From Lasioglossum baleicum (Eukaryota; Arthropoda; Insecta; Hymenoptera; Halictidae), in NCBI RefSeq assembly GCF_051020765.1, contig NW_027469111.1, forward strand, positions 806,001 through 870,000: 64,000 nucleotides of DNA, read 5' to 3'. Positions within the stretch are counted from its first letter, which is position 1; every line of letters begins with the position of its first letter. The notes beneath the pieces are model-generated. The model worked only from the letters and a program-made list of their open reading frames with translations. It was not told the DNA's origin and did no database searches. The translations under genes and the position numbers were made by a program. Below are positions 9,633-22,194 of this stretch, one piece after another.

Positions 9633-10597
9633 GTGTGTTCATATCTGGCACTGGGAGGATCGCAGTGCCACCACTGCGAGGAGGCCCAGGACTCTGCGCG
9701 GCATACGCTGGAAGAATGTCCTGCGTGGTCGGCACCGCACAGAGACCTAAGGGGCGTTATTGGGATGGACCTCTCGTTGCCGGTCGTGGTCGACCACATG
9801 ATCGGCAGCGAGAGGTCAAGAGCAGCGTTTGCCTCCTTCGGCGAGATTGTGATAACGCAGAAGGAGGCAGCGGAAAGGGAGAGGGAAGCCGGCCCCCTCT
9901 CCGCCAGGTGGTTAGCATCGGCGGGGCAATCCCGACGAGGCCGACAGCCCCCTGTAAGGGGCCGCAGACGTAATGGCGGCGGTGGGACTACTTAGTACTT
10001 CCACCGCCGCCAAGGGGGACTGGCCGTTAAGGCGCCCCTGGGGTGGGCAGGTCGCGGGGGCGAGGTGGAGCAATAATCCCCTCCCCCCCCTCTACAAGGA
10101 TGAGACCTGCCGGTCGACCCCCCTCCTTTTATTTTATAATATTTCATTTTATCCTATATATATTTTATATTCTATACTACAAATTTTATCTTTATCTTTT
10201 AATCCCCTCTATTTTGCCCCGCTTCTTATGTTTGTTGTGTTTTGTCCATTGTATTTATTTACTTATTATTATTTATTTATTTATTGACTTTTATTTTATC
10301 TATTTTATCTACACACGTTTTCATTTATTGATTTTATCTATTATTTTATCATATTTTTAAGTTCTATGCGGGTCGACGTGGGGGGTGGGACGGGGGGAGG
10401 GGACAGACGCGAGCCGGAACTCGCCTCTGTCCCCTCCTTGTCGCGTGCGGAAAAAAATACAATGCAGCGTGTACGAGTATTTGCACATGTATAAAAATCG
10501 GATGGCGCGGTAACAAAAATTCTAAATTATACAGCACAAGTTGCAGCAATGCATGCGCATAAGTTAAATTACCTGCATACCGCCGTTTCCTCAAACT
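9633..10597 (+). repeat. Monomer m10, class A, alpha/beta chimera
   Basis: ORF2 remnant 9633-9995, like m6. The AT block has a beta core with CCCCTCTATTTT (as m7) but ends in the alpha tail (CTACACACG, ATCATATTT, GTTCTATGCGG). Confidence 0.9.
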
Positions 10598-11563
10598 GTG
10601 TGTTCATATCTGGCACTGGGAGGATCGCAGTGCCATCACTGCGAGGAGGCCCAGGACTCTGCGCGGCATACGCTGGAAGAATGTCCAGCGTGGTCGGCAC
10701 CGCGCAGAGACCTAAGGGGCGTTATTGGGATGGACCTCTCGTTGCCGGTCGTGGTCGACCACATGATCGGCAGCGAGAGGTCATGAGCACCGTTTGCCTC
10801 CTTAGGCGAGATTGTGATAACGCAGAAGGAGGCAGCGGAGAGGGAGAGGGAAGCCGACCCGCTCTCCGCCAGGAGGCTAGCATCGGCGGGGCAACCCCGA
10901 CGAGGCCGACGGCCCCCTGTAAGGGGCCGCAGACGTAATGGCGGCGGTGGGACTACTTAATACTTCCACCGCCGCCAAGGGGGGCTGGCCGTTAAGGCGC
11001 CCCCGGGGTGGTCAGGTCGCGGGAGGCGAGGTGGAGCAATAACCCCCTCCCCCCCCTCTACAAAGATGAGACCTGCCGGACGACCCCCCTCCTTTTATTT
11101 TATAATATTTCATTTTATCCTATATATATTTTATATTCTATACTACAAATTTTATCTTTATCTTTTAATCCCCTCTATTTTGCCCCGCTTCTTATGTTTG
11201 TTGTGTTTTGTCCATTGTATTTATTTACTTATTATTATTTATTTATTTATTGACTTTTATTTTATCTATTTTATCTATACACGTTTTCATTTATTGATTT
11301 TATCTATTATTTTATCGTATTTTTAAGTTTTATGCGGGTCGACGTTGGGGGTGGGACGGGGGGAGGGGACAGACGCGAGCCGGAACTCGCCTCTGTCCCC
11401 TCCTTGTTGCGTGCGGAAAAAAATACAATGCAGCGTGTACGAGTATTTGCAGATGTATAAAAATCGGATGGCGCGGTAACAAAAATTCTAAATTATACAG
11501 CACAAGTTGCAGCAATGCATGCGCATAAGTTAAATTACCTGCATACCGCCGTTTCCTCAAACT
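10598..11563 (+). repeat. Monomer m11, class B with TGA, beta
   Basis: Stop at 10784-10786 shared with m7. AATAACCCCC is private. Confidence 0.9.
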
Positions 11564-12529
11564 GTGTGTTCATATCTGGCACTGGGAGGATCGCAGTGCC
11601 ACCACTGCGAGGAGGCCCAGGACTCTGCGCGGCATACGCTGGAAGAATATCCAGCGTGGTCGGCACCGCACAGAGACCTAAGGGGCGTTATTGGTATGGA
11701 CCTCTCGTTGCCGGTCGTGGTCGACCACATGATCGGCAACGAGAGGTCAAGAGCAGCGTTTGCCTCCTTCTGCGAGATTGTGATAACGCAGAAGGAGCCA
11801 GCGGAAAGGGAGAGGGAAGCCGGCCCTCTCTCCGCCAGGTGGTTAGCATCGGCGGGGCCAACCTCGACGAGGCCGACGGCCCCCTGTAAGGGGCCGCAGT
11901 CGTAATGGCGGCGGTGGCACTACTTAGTACTTCCACCGCCGCCAAGGGGGGCTGGCAGTTAAGGCGCCCCCGGGGTGGGCAGGTCGCGGGAGGCCAGGTG
12001 GAGCAATAATCCCCTCCCCCCCCCTACAAAGATGAGACCTGCCGGTCGACCCCCCTCCTTTTATTTTATAATATTTCATTTTATCCTATATATATTTTAT
12101 ATTCTATATTATAAATTTTATCTTTATCTTTTAATCCCCTTTATTTTGCCCCACTTCTTATGTTTGTTGTGTTTTGTCCATTGTATTTATTTACTTATTA
12201 TTATTTATTTATTTATTGACTTTTATTTTATCTATTTTATCTATACACGTTTTCATTTATTGATTTTATCTATTATTTTATCGTATTTTTAAGTTTTATG
12301 CGGGTCGACGTTGGGGGTGGGACGGGGGGAGGGGACAGACGCGAGCCGGAACTCGCCTCTGTCCCCTCCTTGTCGCGTGCGGAAAAAAATACAATGCAGC
12401 GTGTACGAGTATTTGCACATGTATAAAAATCGGATGGCGCGGTAACAAAAATTCTAAATTATACAGCACAAGTTGCAGCAATGCATGCGCATAAGTTAAA
12501 TTACCTGCATACCGCCGTTTCCTCAAACT
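11564..12529 (+). repeat. Monomer m12, class C, gamma
   Basis: ORF2 remnant 11564-11905. GGCAGTTAAGG is kept from the m5/m8 lineage, but TCGACGAGG is the common form. Confidence 0.9.
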
Positions 12530-13498
12530 GTGTGTTCATATCTGGCACTGGGAGGATCGCAGTGCCACCACTGCGAGGAGGCCCAGGACTCTGCGCGGCA
12601 TACGCTGGAAGAATATCCAGCGTGGTCGGCACCGCACAGAGACCTAAGGGGCGTTATTGGTATGGACCTCTCGTTGCCGGTCGTGGTCGACCACATGATC
12701 GGCAACGAGAGGTCAAGAGCAGCGTTTGCCTCCTTCTGCGAGATTGTGATAACGCAGAAGGAGCCAGCGGAAAGGGAGAGGGAAGCCGGCCCCCTCTCCG
12801 CCAGGTGGTTAGCATCGGCGGGGCCAACCTCGACGAGGCCGACGGCCCCCTGTAAGGGGCCGCAGACGTAATGGCGGCGGTGGGACTACTTAGTACTTCC
12901 ACCGCCGCCAAGGGGGACTGGCCGTTAAGGCGCCCCTGGGGTGGGCAGGTCGCGGGGGCGAGGTGGAGCAATAATCCCCTCCCCCCCCCCTCTACAAAGA
13001 TGAGAACTGCCGGTCGACCCCCCTCCTTTTATTTTATAATATTTCATTTTATCCTATATATATTTTATATTCTATATTATAAATTTTATCTTCATCTATT
13101 ATTCCCCTTTATTTTGCCACCCCTTCTTATGTTTGTTGTGTTTTGTCCATTGTATTTATTTACTTATTATTATTTATTTATTTATTGACTTTTATTTTAT
13201 CTATTTTATCTACACACGTTTTCATTTATTGATTTTATCTATTATTTTATCATATTTTTAAGTTCTATGCGGGTCGACGTGGGGGGTGGGACGGGGGGAG
13301 GGGACAGACGCGAGCCGGAACTCGCCTCTGTCCCCTCCTTGTCGCGTGCGGAAAAAAATACAATGCAGCGTGTACGAGTATTTGCACATGTATAAAAATC
13401 GGATGGCGCGGTAACAAAAATTCTAAATTATACAGCACAAGTTGCAGCAATGCATGCGCATAAGTTAAATTACCTGCATACCGCCGTTTCCTCAAACT
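12530..13498 (+). repeat. Monomer m13, class C to A mosaic, alpha
   Basis: ORF2 remnant 12530-12871 is class C. From about 12870 the 3' UTR is class A (GGGGGACTGG, CCCCTGGGG). Longest monomer (969 bp), with the longest C tract; GAGAACTGCC is private. Confidence 0.9.
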
Positions 13499-14464
13499 GT
13501 GTGTTCATATCTGGCACTGGGAGGATCGCAGTGCCATCACTGCGAGGAGGCCCAGGACTCTGCGCGGCATACGCTGGAAGAATGTCCAGCGTGGTCGGCA
13601 CCGCGCAGAGACCTAAGGGGCGTTATTGGGATGGACCTCTCGTTGCCGGTCGTGGTCGAAAACATTATCGGCAGCGAGAGGTCAAGAGCACCGTTTGCCT
13701 CCTTAGGCGAGATTGTGATAACGCAGAAGGAGGCAGCGGAGAGGGAGAGGGAAGCCGACCCGCTCTCCGCCAGGAGGCTAGCATCGGCGGGGCAACCCCG
13801 ACGAGGCCGACGGCCCCCTGTAAGGGGCCGCAGACGTAATGGCGGCGGTGGGACTACTTAATACTTCCACCGCCGCCAAGGGGGGCTGGCCGTTAAGGCG
13901 CCCCCGGGGTGGTCAGGTCGCGGGAGGCGAGGTGGAGCAATAATCCCCTCCCCCCCCTCTACAAAGATGAGACCTGCCGGACGACCCCCCTCCTTTTATT
14001 TTATAATATTTCATTTTATCCTATATATATTTTATATTCTATACTACAAATTTTATCTTTATCTTTTAATCCCCTTTATTTTGCCCCGCTTCTTATGTTT
14101 GTTGTGTTTTGTCCATTGTATTTATTTACTTATTATTATTTATTTATTTATTGACTTTTATTTTATCTATTTTATCTATACACGTTTTCATTTATTGATT
14201 TTATCTATTATTTTATCGTATTTTTAAGTTTTATGCGGGTCGACGTTGGGGGTGGGACGGGGGAAGGGGACAGACGCGAGCCGGAACTCGCCTCTGTCCC
14301 CTCCTTGTTGCGTGCGGAAAAAAATACAATGCAGCGTGTACGAGTATTTGCAGATGTATAAAAATCGGATGGCGCGGTAACAAAAATTCTAAATTATACA
14401 GCACAAGTTGCAGCAATGCATGCGCATAAGTTAAATTACCTGCATACCGCCGTTTCCTCAAACT
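13499..14464 (+). repeat. Monomer m14, class B, beta
   Basis: ORF2 remnant 13499-13861. Three clustered changes turn GACCACATGATC into GAAAACATTATC near 13658. GGGGGAAGGGG alters the G4/H4 overlap. Confidence 0.9.
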
Positions 14465-15428
14465 GTGTGTTCATATCTGGCACTGGGAGGATCGCAGTGC
14501 CACCACTGCGAGGAGGCCCAGGACTCTGCTCGGCATACGCTGGAAGAATATCCAGCGTGGTCGGCACCGCACAGAGACCTAAGGGGCGTTATTGGTATGG
14601 ACCTCTCGTTGCCGGTCGTGGTCGACCACATGATCGGCAGCGAGAGGTCAAGAGCACCGTTTGCCTCCTTCGGCGAGATTGTGATAACGCAGAAGGAGGC
14701 AGCGGAAAGGGAGAGGGAAGCCGGCCCCCTCTCCGCCAGGTGGTTAGCATCGGCGGGGCAACCCCGACGAGGCCGACAGCCCCCTGTAAGGGGCCGCAGA
14801 CGTAATGGCGGCGGTGGGACTACTTAATACTTCCACCGCCGCCAAGGGGGGCTGGCCGTTAAGGCGCCCCCGGGGTGGGCAGGTCGCGGGAGGCGAGGTG
14901 GAGCAATAAACCCCTCCCCCCCTCTACAAAGATGAGACCTTCCGGTCGACCCCCCTCCTTTTATTTTATAATATTTCATTTTATCCTATATATATTTTAT
15001 ATTCTATATTATAAATTTTATCTTTATCTTTTAATCCCCTTTATTTTGCCCCCTTCTTATGTTTGTTGTGTTTTGTCCATTGTATTTATTTACTTATTAT
15101 TATTTATTTATTTATTGACTTTTATTTTATCTATTTTATCTATACACGTTTTCATTTATTGATTTTATCTATTATTTTATCGTATTTTTAAGTTTTATGC
15201 GGGTCGACGTTGGGGGTGGGACGGGGGGAGGGGACAGACGCGAGCCGGAACTCGCCTCTGTCCCCTCCTTGTCGCGTGCGGAAAAAAATACAATGCAGCG
15301 TGTACGAGTATTTGCACATGTATAAAAATCGGATGGCGCGGTAACAAAAATTCTAAATTATACAGCACAAGTTGCAGCAATGCATGCGCATAAGTTAAAT
15401 TACCTGCATACCGCCGTTTCCTCAAACT
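14465..15428 (+). repeat. Monomer m15, class C head / A tail, gamma-like
   Basis: ORF2 remnant 14465-14827 with Tyr29 but no +1 shift. CTGCTCGGC links it to the type h monomers m41, m56, m61 and m64. Short GCCCCCTTC in the AT block; GACCTTCCGG is private. Confidence 0.9.
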
Positions 15429-16396
15429 GTGTGTTCATATCTGGCACTGGGAGGATCGCAGTGCCACCACTGCGAGGAGGCCCAGGACTCTGCGCGGCAT
15501 ACGCTGGAAGAATATCCAGCGTGGTCGGCACCGCACAGAGACCTAAGGGGCGTTATTGGTATGGACCTCTCGTTGCCGGTCGTGGTCGACCACATGATCG
15601 GCAACGAGAGGTCAAGAGCAGCGTTTGCCTCCTTCTGCGAGATTGTGATAACGCAGAAGGAGCCAGCGGAAAGGGAGAGGGAAGCCGGCAACCTCTCCGC
15701 CAGGTGGTTAGCATCGGCGGGGCCAACCTCGACGAGGCCGACGGCCCCCTGTAAGGGGCCGCAGTCGTAATGGCGGCGGTGGCACTACTTAGTACTTCCA
15801 CCGCCGCCAAGGGGGGCTGGCCGTTAAGGCGCCCCCGGGGTGGGCAGGTCGCGGGAGGCCAGGTGGAGCAATAATCCCCTCCCCCCCCCTCTACAAAGAT
15901 GAGACCTGCCGGTCGACCCCCCTCCTTTTATTTTATAATATTTCATTTTATCCTATATATATTTTATATTCTATATTATAAATTTTATCTTTATCTTTTA
16001 ATCCCCTTTATTTTGCCCCACTTCTTATGTTTGTTGTGTTTTGTCCATTGTATTTATTTACTTATTATTATTTATTTATTTATTGACTTTTATTTTATCT
16101 ATTTTATCTATACACGTTTTCATTTATTGATTTTATCTATTATTTTATCGTATTTTTAAGTTTTATGCGGGTCGACGTTGGGGGTGGGACGGGGGGAGGG
16201 GACAGACGCGAGCCGGAACTCGCCTCTGTCCCCTCCTTGTCGCGTGCGGAAAAAAATACAATGCAGCGTGTACGAGTATTTGCACATGTATAAAAATCGG
16301 ATGGCGCGGTAACAAAAATTCTAAATTATACAGCACAAGTTGCAGCAATGCATGCGCATAAGTTAAATTACCTGCATACCGCCGTTTCCTCAAACT
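15429..16396 (+). repeat. Monomer m16, class C, gamma
   Basis: ORF2 remnant 15429-15770. GCCGGCAACCTC (two C to A changes) is private. Confidence 0.9.
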
Positions 16397-17363
16397 GTGT
16401 GTTCATATCTGGCACTGGGAGGATCGCAGTGCCACCACTGCGAGGAGGCCCAGGACTCTGCGCGGCATACGCTGGAAGAATATCCAGCGTGGTCGGCACC
16501 GCACAGAGACCTAAGGGGCGTTATTGGTATGGACCTCTCGTTGCCGGTCGTGGTCGACCACATGATCGGCAACGAGAGGTCAAGAGCAGCGTTTGCCTCC
16601 TTCTGCGAGATTGTGATAACGCAGAAGGAGCCAGCGGAAAGGGAGAGGGAAGCCGGCCCCCTCTCCGCCAGGTGGTTAGCATCGGCGGGGCCAACCTCGA
16701 CGAGGCCGACGGCCCCCTGTAAGGGGCCGCAGTCGTAATGGCGGCGGTGGCACTACTTAGTACTTCCACCGCCGCCAAGGGGGGCTGGCCGTTAAGGCGC
16801 CCCCGGGGTGGGCAGGTCGCGGGAGGCCAGGTGGAGCAATAATCCCCTCCCCCCCCTCTACAAAGATGAGACCTGCCGGTCGACCCCCCTCCTTTTATTT
16901 TATAATATTTCATTTTATCCTATATATATTTTATATTCTATATTATAAATTTTATCTTTATCTTTTAATCCCCTTTATTTTGCCCCACTTCTTATGTTTG
17001 TTGTGTTTTGTCCATTGTATTTATTTACTTATTATTATTTATTTATTTATTGACTTTTATTTTATCTATTTTATCTATACACGTTTTCATTTATTGATTT
17101 TATCTATTATTTTATCGTATTTTTAAGTTTTATGCGGGTCGACGTTGGGGGTGGGACGGGGGGAGGGGACAGACGCGAGCCGGAACTCGCCTCTGTCCCC
17201 TCCTTGTCGCGTGCGGAAAAAAATACAATGCAGCGTGTACGAGTATTTGCACATGTATAAAAATCGGATGGCGCCGTAACAAAAATTCTAAATTATACAG
17301 CACAAGTTGCAGCAATGCATGCGCATAAGTTAAATTACCTGCATACCGCCGTTTCCTCAAACT
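16397..17363 (+). repeat. Monomer m17, class C, gamma
   Basis: ORF2 remnant 16397-16738. Third class C-headed copy in a row; the tail has GGCGCCGTAAC as in m5, m8 and m19. Confidence 0.9.
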
Positions 17364-18330
17364 GTGTGTTCATATCTGGCACTGGGAGGATCGCAGTGCC
17401 ACCACTGCGAGGAGGCCCAGGACTCTGCGCGGCATACGCTGGAAGAATGTCCTGCGTGGTCGGCACCGCACAGAGACCTAAGGGGCGTTATTGGGATGGA
17501 CCTCTCGTTGCCGGTCGTGGTCGACCACATGATCGGCAGCGAGAGGTCAAGAGCAGCGTTTGCCTCCTTCGGCGAGATTGTGATAACGCAGAAGGAGGCA
17601 GCGGAAAGGGAGAGGGAAGCCGGCCCCCTCTTCGCCAGGTGGTTAGCATCGGCGGGGCAACCCCGACGAGGCCGACGGCCCCCTGTAAGGGGCCGCAGAC
17701 GTAATGGCGGCGGTGGGACTACTTAGTATTTCCACCGCCGCCAAGGGGGACTGGCCGTTAAGGCGCCCCTGGGGTGGGCAGGTCGCGGGGGGCGAGGTGG
17801 AGCAATAATCCCCTCCCCCCCCTCTACAAAGATGAGACCTGCCGGTCGACCCCCCTCCTTTTATTTTATAATATTTCATTTTATCCTATATATATTTTAT
17901 ATTCTATATTATAAATTTTATCTTCATCTATTATTCCCCTTTATTTTGCCACCCCTTCTTATGTTTGTTGTGTTTTGTCCATTGTATTTATTTACTTATT
18001 ATTATTTATTTATTTATTGACTTTTATTTTATCTATTTTATCTACACACGTTTTCATTTATTGATTTTATCTATTATTTTATCGTATTTTTAAGTTCTAT
18101 GTGGGTCGACGTGGGGGGTGGGACGGGGGGAGGGGACAGACGCGAGCCGGAACTCGCCTCTGTCACCTCCTTGTCGCGTGCGGAAAAAAATACAATGCAG
18201 CGTGTACGAGTATTTGCACATGTATAAAAATCGGATGGCGCGGTAACAAAAATTCTAAATTATACAGCACAAGTTGCAGCAATGCATGCGCATAAGTTAA
18301 ATTACCTGCATACCGCCGTTTCCTCAAACT
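17364..18330 (+). repeat. Monomer m18, class A, alpha
   Basis: ORF2 remnant 17364-17726. CTCTTCGCC is private; TAGTATTTCC is shared with m20. CTATGTGGG and TGTCACCTCC break the right arm of H4. Confidence 0.9.
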
Positions 18331-19297
18331 GTGTGTTCATATCTGGCACTGGGAGGATCGCAGTGCCACCACTGCGAGGAGGCCCAGGACTCTGCGCGGC
18401 ATACGCTGGAAGAATATCCAGCGTGGTCGGCACCGCACAGAGACCTAAGGGGCGTTATTGGTATGGACCTCTCGTTGCCGGTCGTGGTCGACCACATGAT
18501 CGGCAACGAGAGGTCAAGAGCAGCGTTTGCCTCCTTCTGCGAGATTGTGATAACGCAGAAGGAGCCAGCGGAAAGGGAGAGGGAAGCCGGCCCTCTCTCC
18601 GCCAGGTGGTTAGCATCGGCGGGGCCAACCTCGACGAGGCCGACGGCCCCGTGTAAGGGGCCGCAGTCGTAATGGCGGCGGTGGCACTACTTAGTACTTC
18701 CACCGCCGCCAAGGGGGGCTGGCCGTTAAGGCGCCCCCGGGGTGGGCAGGTCGCGGGAGGCCAGGTGGAGCAATAATCCCCTCCCCCCCCTCTACAAAGA
18801 TGAGACCTGCCGGTCGACCCCCCTCCTTTTATTTTATAATATTTCATTTTATCCTATATATATTTTATATTCTATATTATAAATTTTATCTTTATCTTTC
18901 AATCCCCTTTATTTTGCCCCACTTCTTATGTTTGTTGTGTTTTGTCCATTGTATTTATTTACTTATTATTATTTATTTATTTATTGACTTTTATTTTATC
19001 TATTTTATCTATACACGTTTTCATTTATTGATTTTATCTATTATTTTATCGTATTTTTAAGTTTTATGCGGGTCGACGTTGGGGGTGGGACGGGGGGAGG
19101 GGACAGACGCGAGCCGGAACTCGCCTCTGTCCCCTCCTTGTCGCGTGCGGAAAAAAATACAATGCAGCGTGTACGAGTATTTGCACATGTATAAAAATCG
19201 GATGGCGCCGTAACAAAAATTCTAAATTATACAGCACAAGTTGCAGCAATGCATGCGCATAAGTTAAATTACCTGCATACCGCCGTTTCCTCAAACT
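18331..19297 (+). repeat. Monomer m19, class C, gamma
   Basis: ORF2 remnant 18331-18672. GGCCCCGTGTAAGG changes the H1 loop edge; CTTTCAATCCCC is private. Confidence 0.9.
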
Positions 19298-20262
19298 GTG
19301 TGTTCATATCTGGCACTGGGAGGATCGCAGTTCCACCACTGCGAGGAGGCCCAGGACTCTGCGCGGCATACGCTGGAAGAATGTCCTGCGTGGTCGGCAC
19401 CGCACAGAGACCTAAGGGGCGTTATTGGGATGGACCTCTCGTTGCCGGTCGTGGTCGACCACATGATCGGCAGCGAGAGGTCAAGAGCAGCGTTTGCCTC
19501 CTTCGGCGAGATTGTGATAACGCAGAAGGAGGCAGCGGAAAAGGAGAGGGAAGCCGGCCCCCTCTCCGCCAGGTGGTTAGCATCGGCGGGGCAACCCCGA
19601 CGAGGCCGACGGCCCCCTGTAAGGGGCCGCAGACGTAATGGCGGCGGTGGGACTACTTAGTATTTCCACCGCCGCCAAGGGGGACTGGCCGTTAAGGCGC
19701 CCCTGGGGTGGGCAGGTCGCGGGGGGCGAGGTGGAGCAATAATCCCCTCCCCCCCTCTACAAAGATTAGACCTGCCGGTCGACCCCCCTCCTTTGATTTT
19801 ATAATATTTCATTTTATCCTATATATATTTTATATTCTATATTATAAATTTTATCTTCATCTATTATTCCCCTTTATTTTGCCACCCCTTCTTATGTTTG
19901 TTGTGTTTTGTCCATTGTATTTATTTACTTATTATTATTTATTTATTTATTGACTTTTATTTTATCTATTTTATCTACACACGTTTTCATTTATTGATTT
20001 TATCTATTATTTTATCGTATTTTTAAGTTCTATGCGGGTCGACGTGGGGGTGGGACAGGGGGAGGGGACAGACGCGAGCCGGAACTCGCCTCTGTCCCCT
20101 CCTTGTCGCGTGCGGAAAAAAATACAATGCAGCGTGTACGAGTATTTGCACATGTATAAAAATCGGATGGCGCGGTAACAAAAATTCTAAATTATACAGC
20201 ACAAGTTGCAGCAATGCATGCGCATAAGTTAAATTACCTGCATACCGCCGTTTCCTCAAACT
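19298..20262 (+). repeat. Monomer m20, class A, alpha
   Basis: ORF2 remnant 19298-19660. Codon 12 is TTC at 19331-19333, so the first zinc Cys is Phe. GAAAAGGAG, AGATTAGACC and CTTTGATTTT are private; GACAGGGGG weakens the G4 motif. Confidence 0.9.
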
Positions 20263-21229
20263 GTGTGTTCATATCTGGCACTGGGAGGATCGCAGTGCCA
20301 TCACTGCGAGGAGGCCCAGGACTCTGCGCGGCATACGCTGGAAGAATGTCCAGCGTGGTCGGCACCGCACAGAGACCTAAGGGGCGTTATTGGTATGGAC
20401 CTCTCGTTGCCGGTCGTGGTCGACCACATGATCGGCAACGAGAGGTCAAGAGCAGCGTTTGCCTCCTTCTGCGAGATTGTGATAACGCAGAAGGAGCCAG
20501 CGGAAAGGGAGAGGGAAGCCGGCCCCCTCTCCGCCAGGAGGCTAGCATCGGCGGGGCAACCCCGACGAGGCCGACGGCCCCCTGTAAGGGGCCGCAGACG
20601 TAATGGCGGCGGTGGGACTACTTAATACTTCCACCGCCGCCAAGGGGGGCTGGCCGTTAAGGCGCCCCCGGGGTGGGCAGGTTGCGGGAGGCGAGGTGGA
20701 GCAATAATCCCCTCCCCCCCTCTACAAAGATGAGACCTGCCGGACGACCCCCCTCCTTTTATTTTATAATATTTCATTTTATCCTATATATATTTTATAT
20801 TCTATACTACAAATTTTATCTTTATCTTTTAATCCCCTTTATTTTGCCCCCCCCTTCTTATGTTTGTTGTGTTTTGTCCATTGTATTTATTTACTTATTA
20901 TTATTTATTTATTTATTGACTTTTATTTTATCTATTTTATTTATACACGTTTTCATTTATTGATTTTATCTATTATTTTATCGTATTTTTAAGTTTTATG
21001 CGGGTCGACGTGGGGGGTGGGACGGGGGGAGGGGACAGACGCGAGCCGGAACTCGCCTCTGTCCCCTCCTTGTCGCGTGCGGAAAAAAATACAATGCAGC
21101 GTGTACCAGTATTTGCACATGTATAAAAATCGGATGGCGCGGTAACAAAAATTCTAAATTATACAGCACAAGTTGCAGCAATGCATGCGCATAAGTTAAA
21201 TTACCTGCATACAGCCGTTTCCTCAAACT
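20263..21229 (+). repeat. Monomer m21, B / C / B mosaic, beta
   Basis: ORF2 remnant 20263-20625: B-like CCATCACTG, then class C GNERS...KEPAE, then B-like AGGAGGCTA. Long C run in GCCCCCCCCTTC. The linker has GTACCAG and ACAGCC, the marks that precede every class D head. Confidence 0.9.
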
Positions 21230-22194
21230 GTGTGTTCATAACTGGCACAGGGAGGATCGCAGTGCCACCACTGCGAGGAGACCCAGGACTCTGCGCGGCA
21301 TACGCTGGAAGAATGTCCAGCGTGGTCGGCACCGCACAGAGACCTAAGGCGCGTTATTGGTATGGACCTCTCTTTGCCGGTCGTGGTCGACCACATGATC
21401 GGCAGCGAGAGGTCAAGAGCAGCGTTTGCCTCCTTCTGCGAGATTGTGTTAACGCAGAAGGAGACAGCGGAGAGGGAGAGGGAAGCCGACCCGCTCTCCG
21501 CCAGCAGGCTAGCATCGGCGGGGCAACCCCGACGAGGCCGACGGCCCCCTGTAAGGGGCCGCAGACGTAATGGCGGCGGTGGTACTACTTAGTACTTCCA
21601 CCGCCGCCAAGGGGGGCTGGCCGTTAAGGCGCCCCCGGGGTGGGCAGGTCGCGGGGGCGAGGTGGAGCAATAATCCCCTCCCCCCCCTCTACAAAGATGC
21701 CACCTGCCGGTCGAACCCCCTCCTTTTATTTTATACTATTTCATTTTATCCTATATATATTTTATATTCTATATTATAAATTTTATCTTTATCTTTTAAT
21801 CCCCTTTATTTTGCCCCACTTCTTTTGTTTGTTGTGTTTTGTCCATTGTATTTATTTACTTATTATTATTTATTTATTTATTGACTTTTATTTTATCTAT
21901 TTTATCTATACACGTTTTCATTTATTGATTTTATCTATTATTTTATCGTATTTTTAAGTTTTATGCGGGTCGACGTTGGGGGTGGGACGGGTGGAGGGGA
22001 CAGACGCGAGCCGGAACTCGCCTCTGTCCCCTCCTTGTCGCGTGCGGAAAAAAATACAATGCAGCGTGTACGAGTATTTGCACATGTATAAAAATCGGAT
22101 GGCGCGGTAACAAAAATTCTAAATTATACAGCACAAGTTGCAGCAATGCATGCGCATAAGTTAAATTACCTGCATACCGCCGTTTCCTCAAACT
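21230..22194 (+). repeat. Monomer m22, class D, gamma variant
   Basis: ORF2 remnant 21242-21592. GATGCCACC and CTTCTTTTGTTTG are D-lineage marks; TATACTATTTC is private. Confidence 0.9.
21242..21592 (+). pseudogene. LINE ORF2 remnant, class D reference (m22), upstream stop
   Basis: TCATAACTGG replaces TCATATCTGG, which puts a TAA at 21239-21241 directly before the zinc knuckle. Downstream the frame is open to 21592 with the knuckle intact. Class D marks: GAGGAGACCC, TAAGGCGCGTT, CTCTCTTTGCC, GTGTTAACGC (an HpaI site), KETAE and SASR. The same combination recurs at m27, m31 (first half), m35 and m50. Confidence 0.72.
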
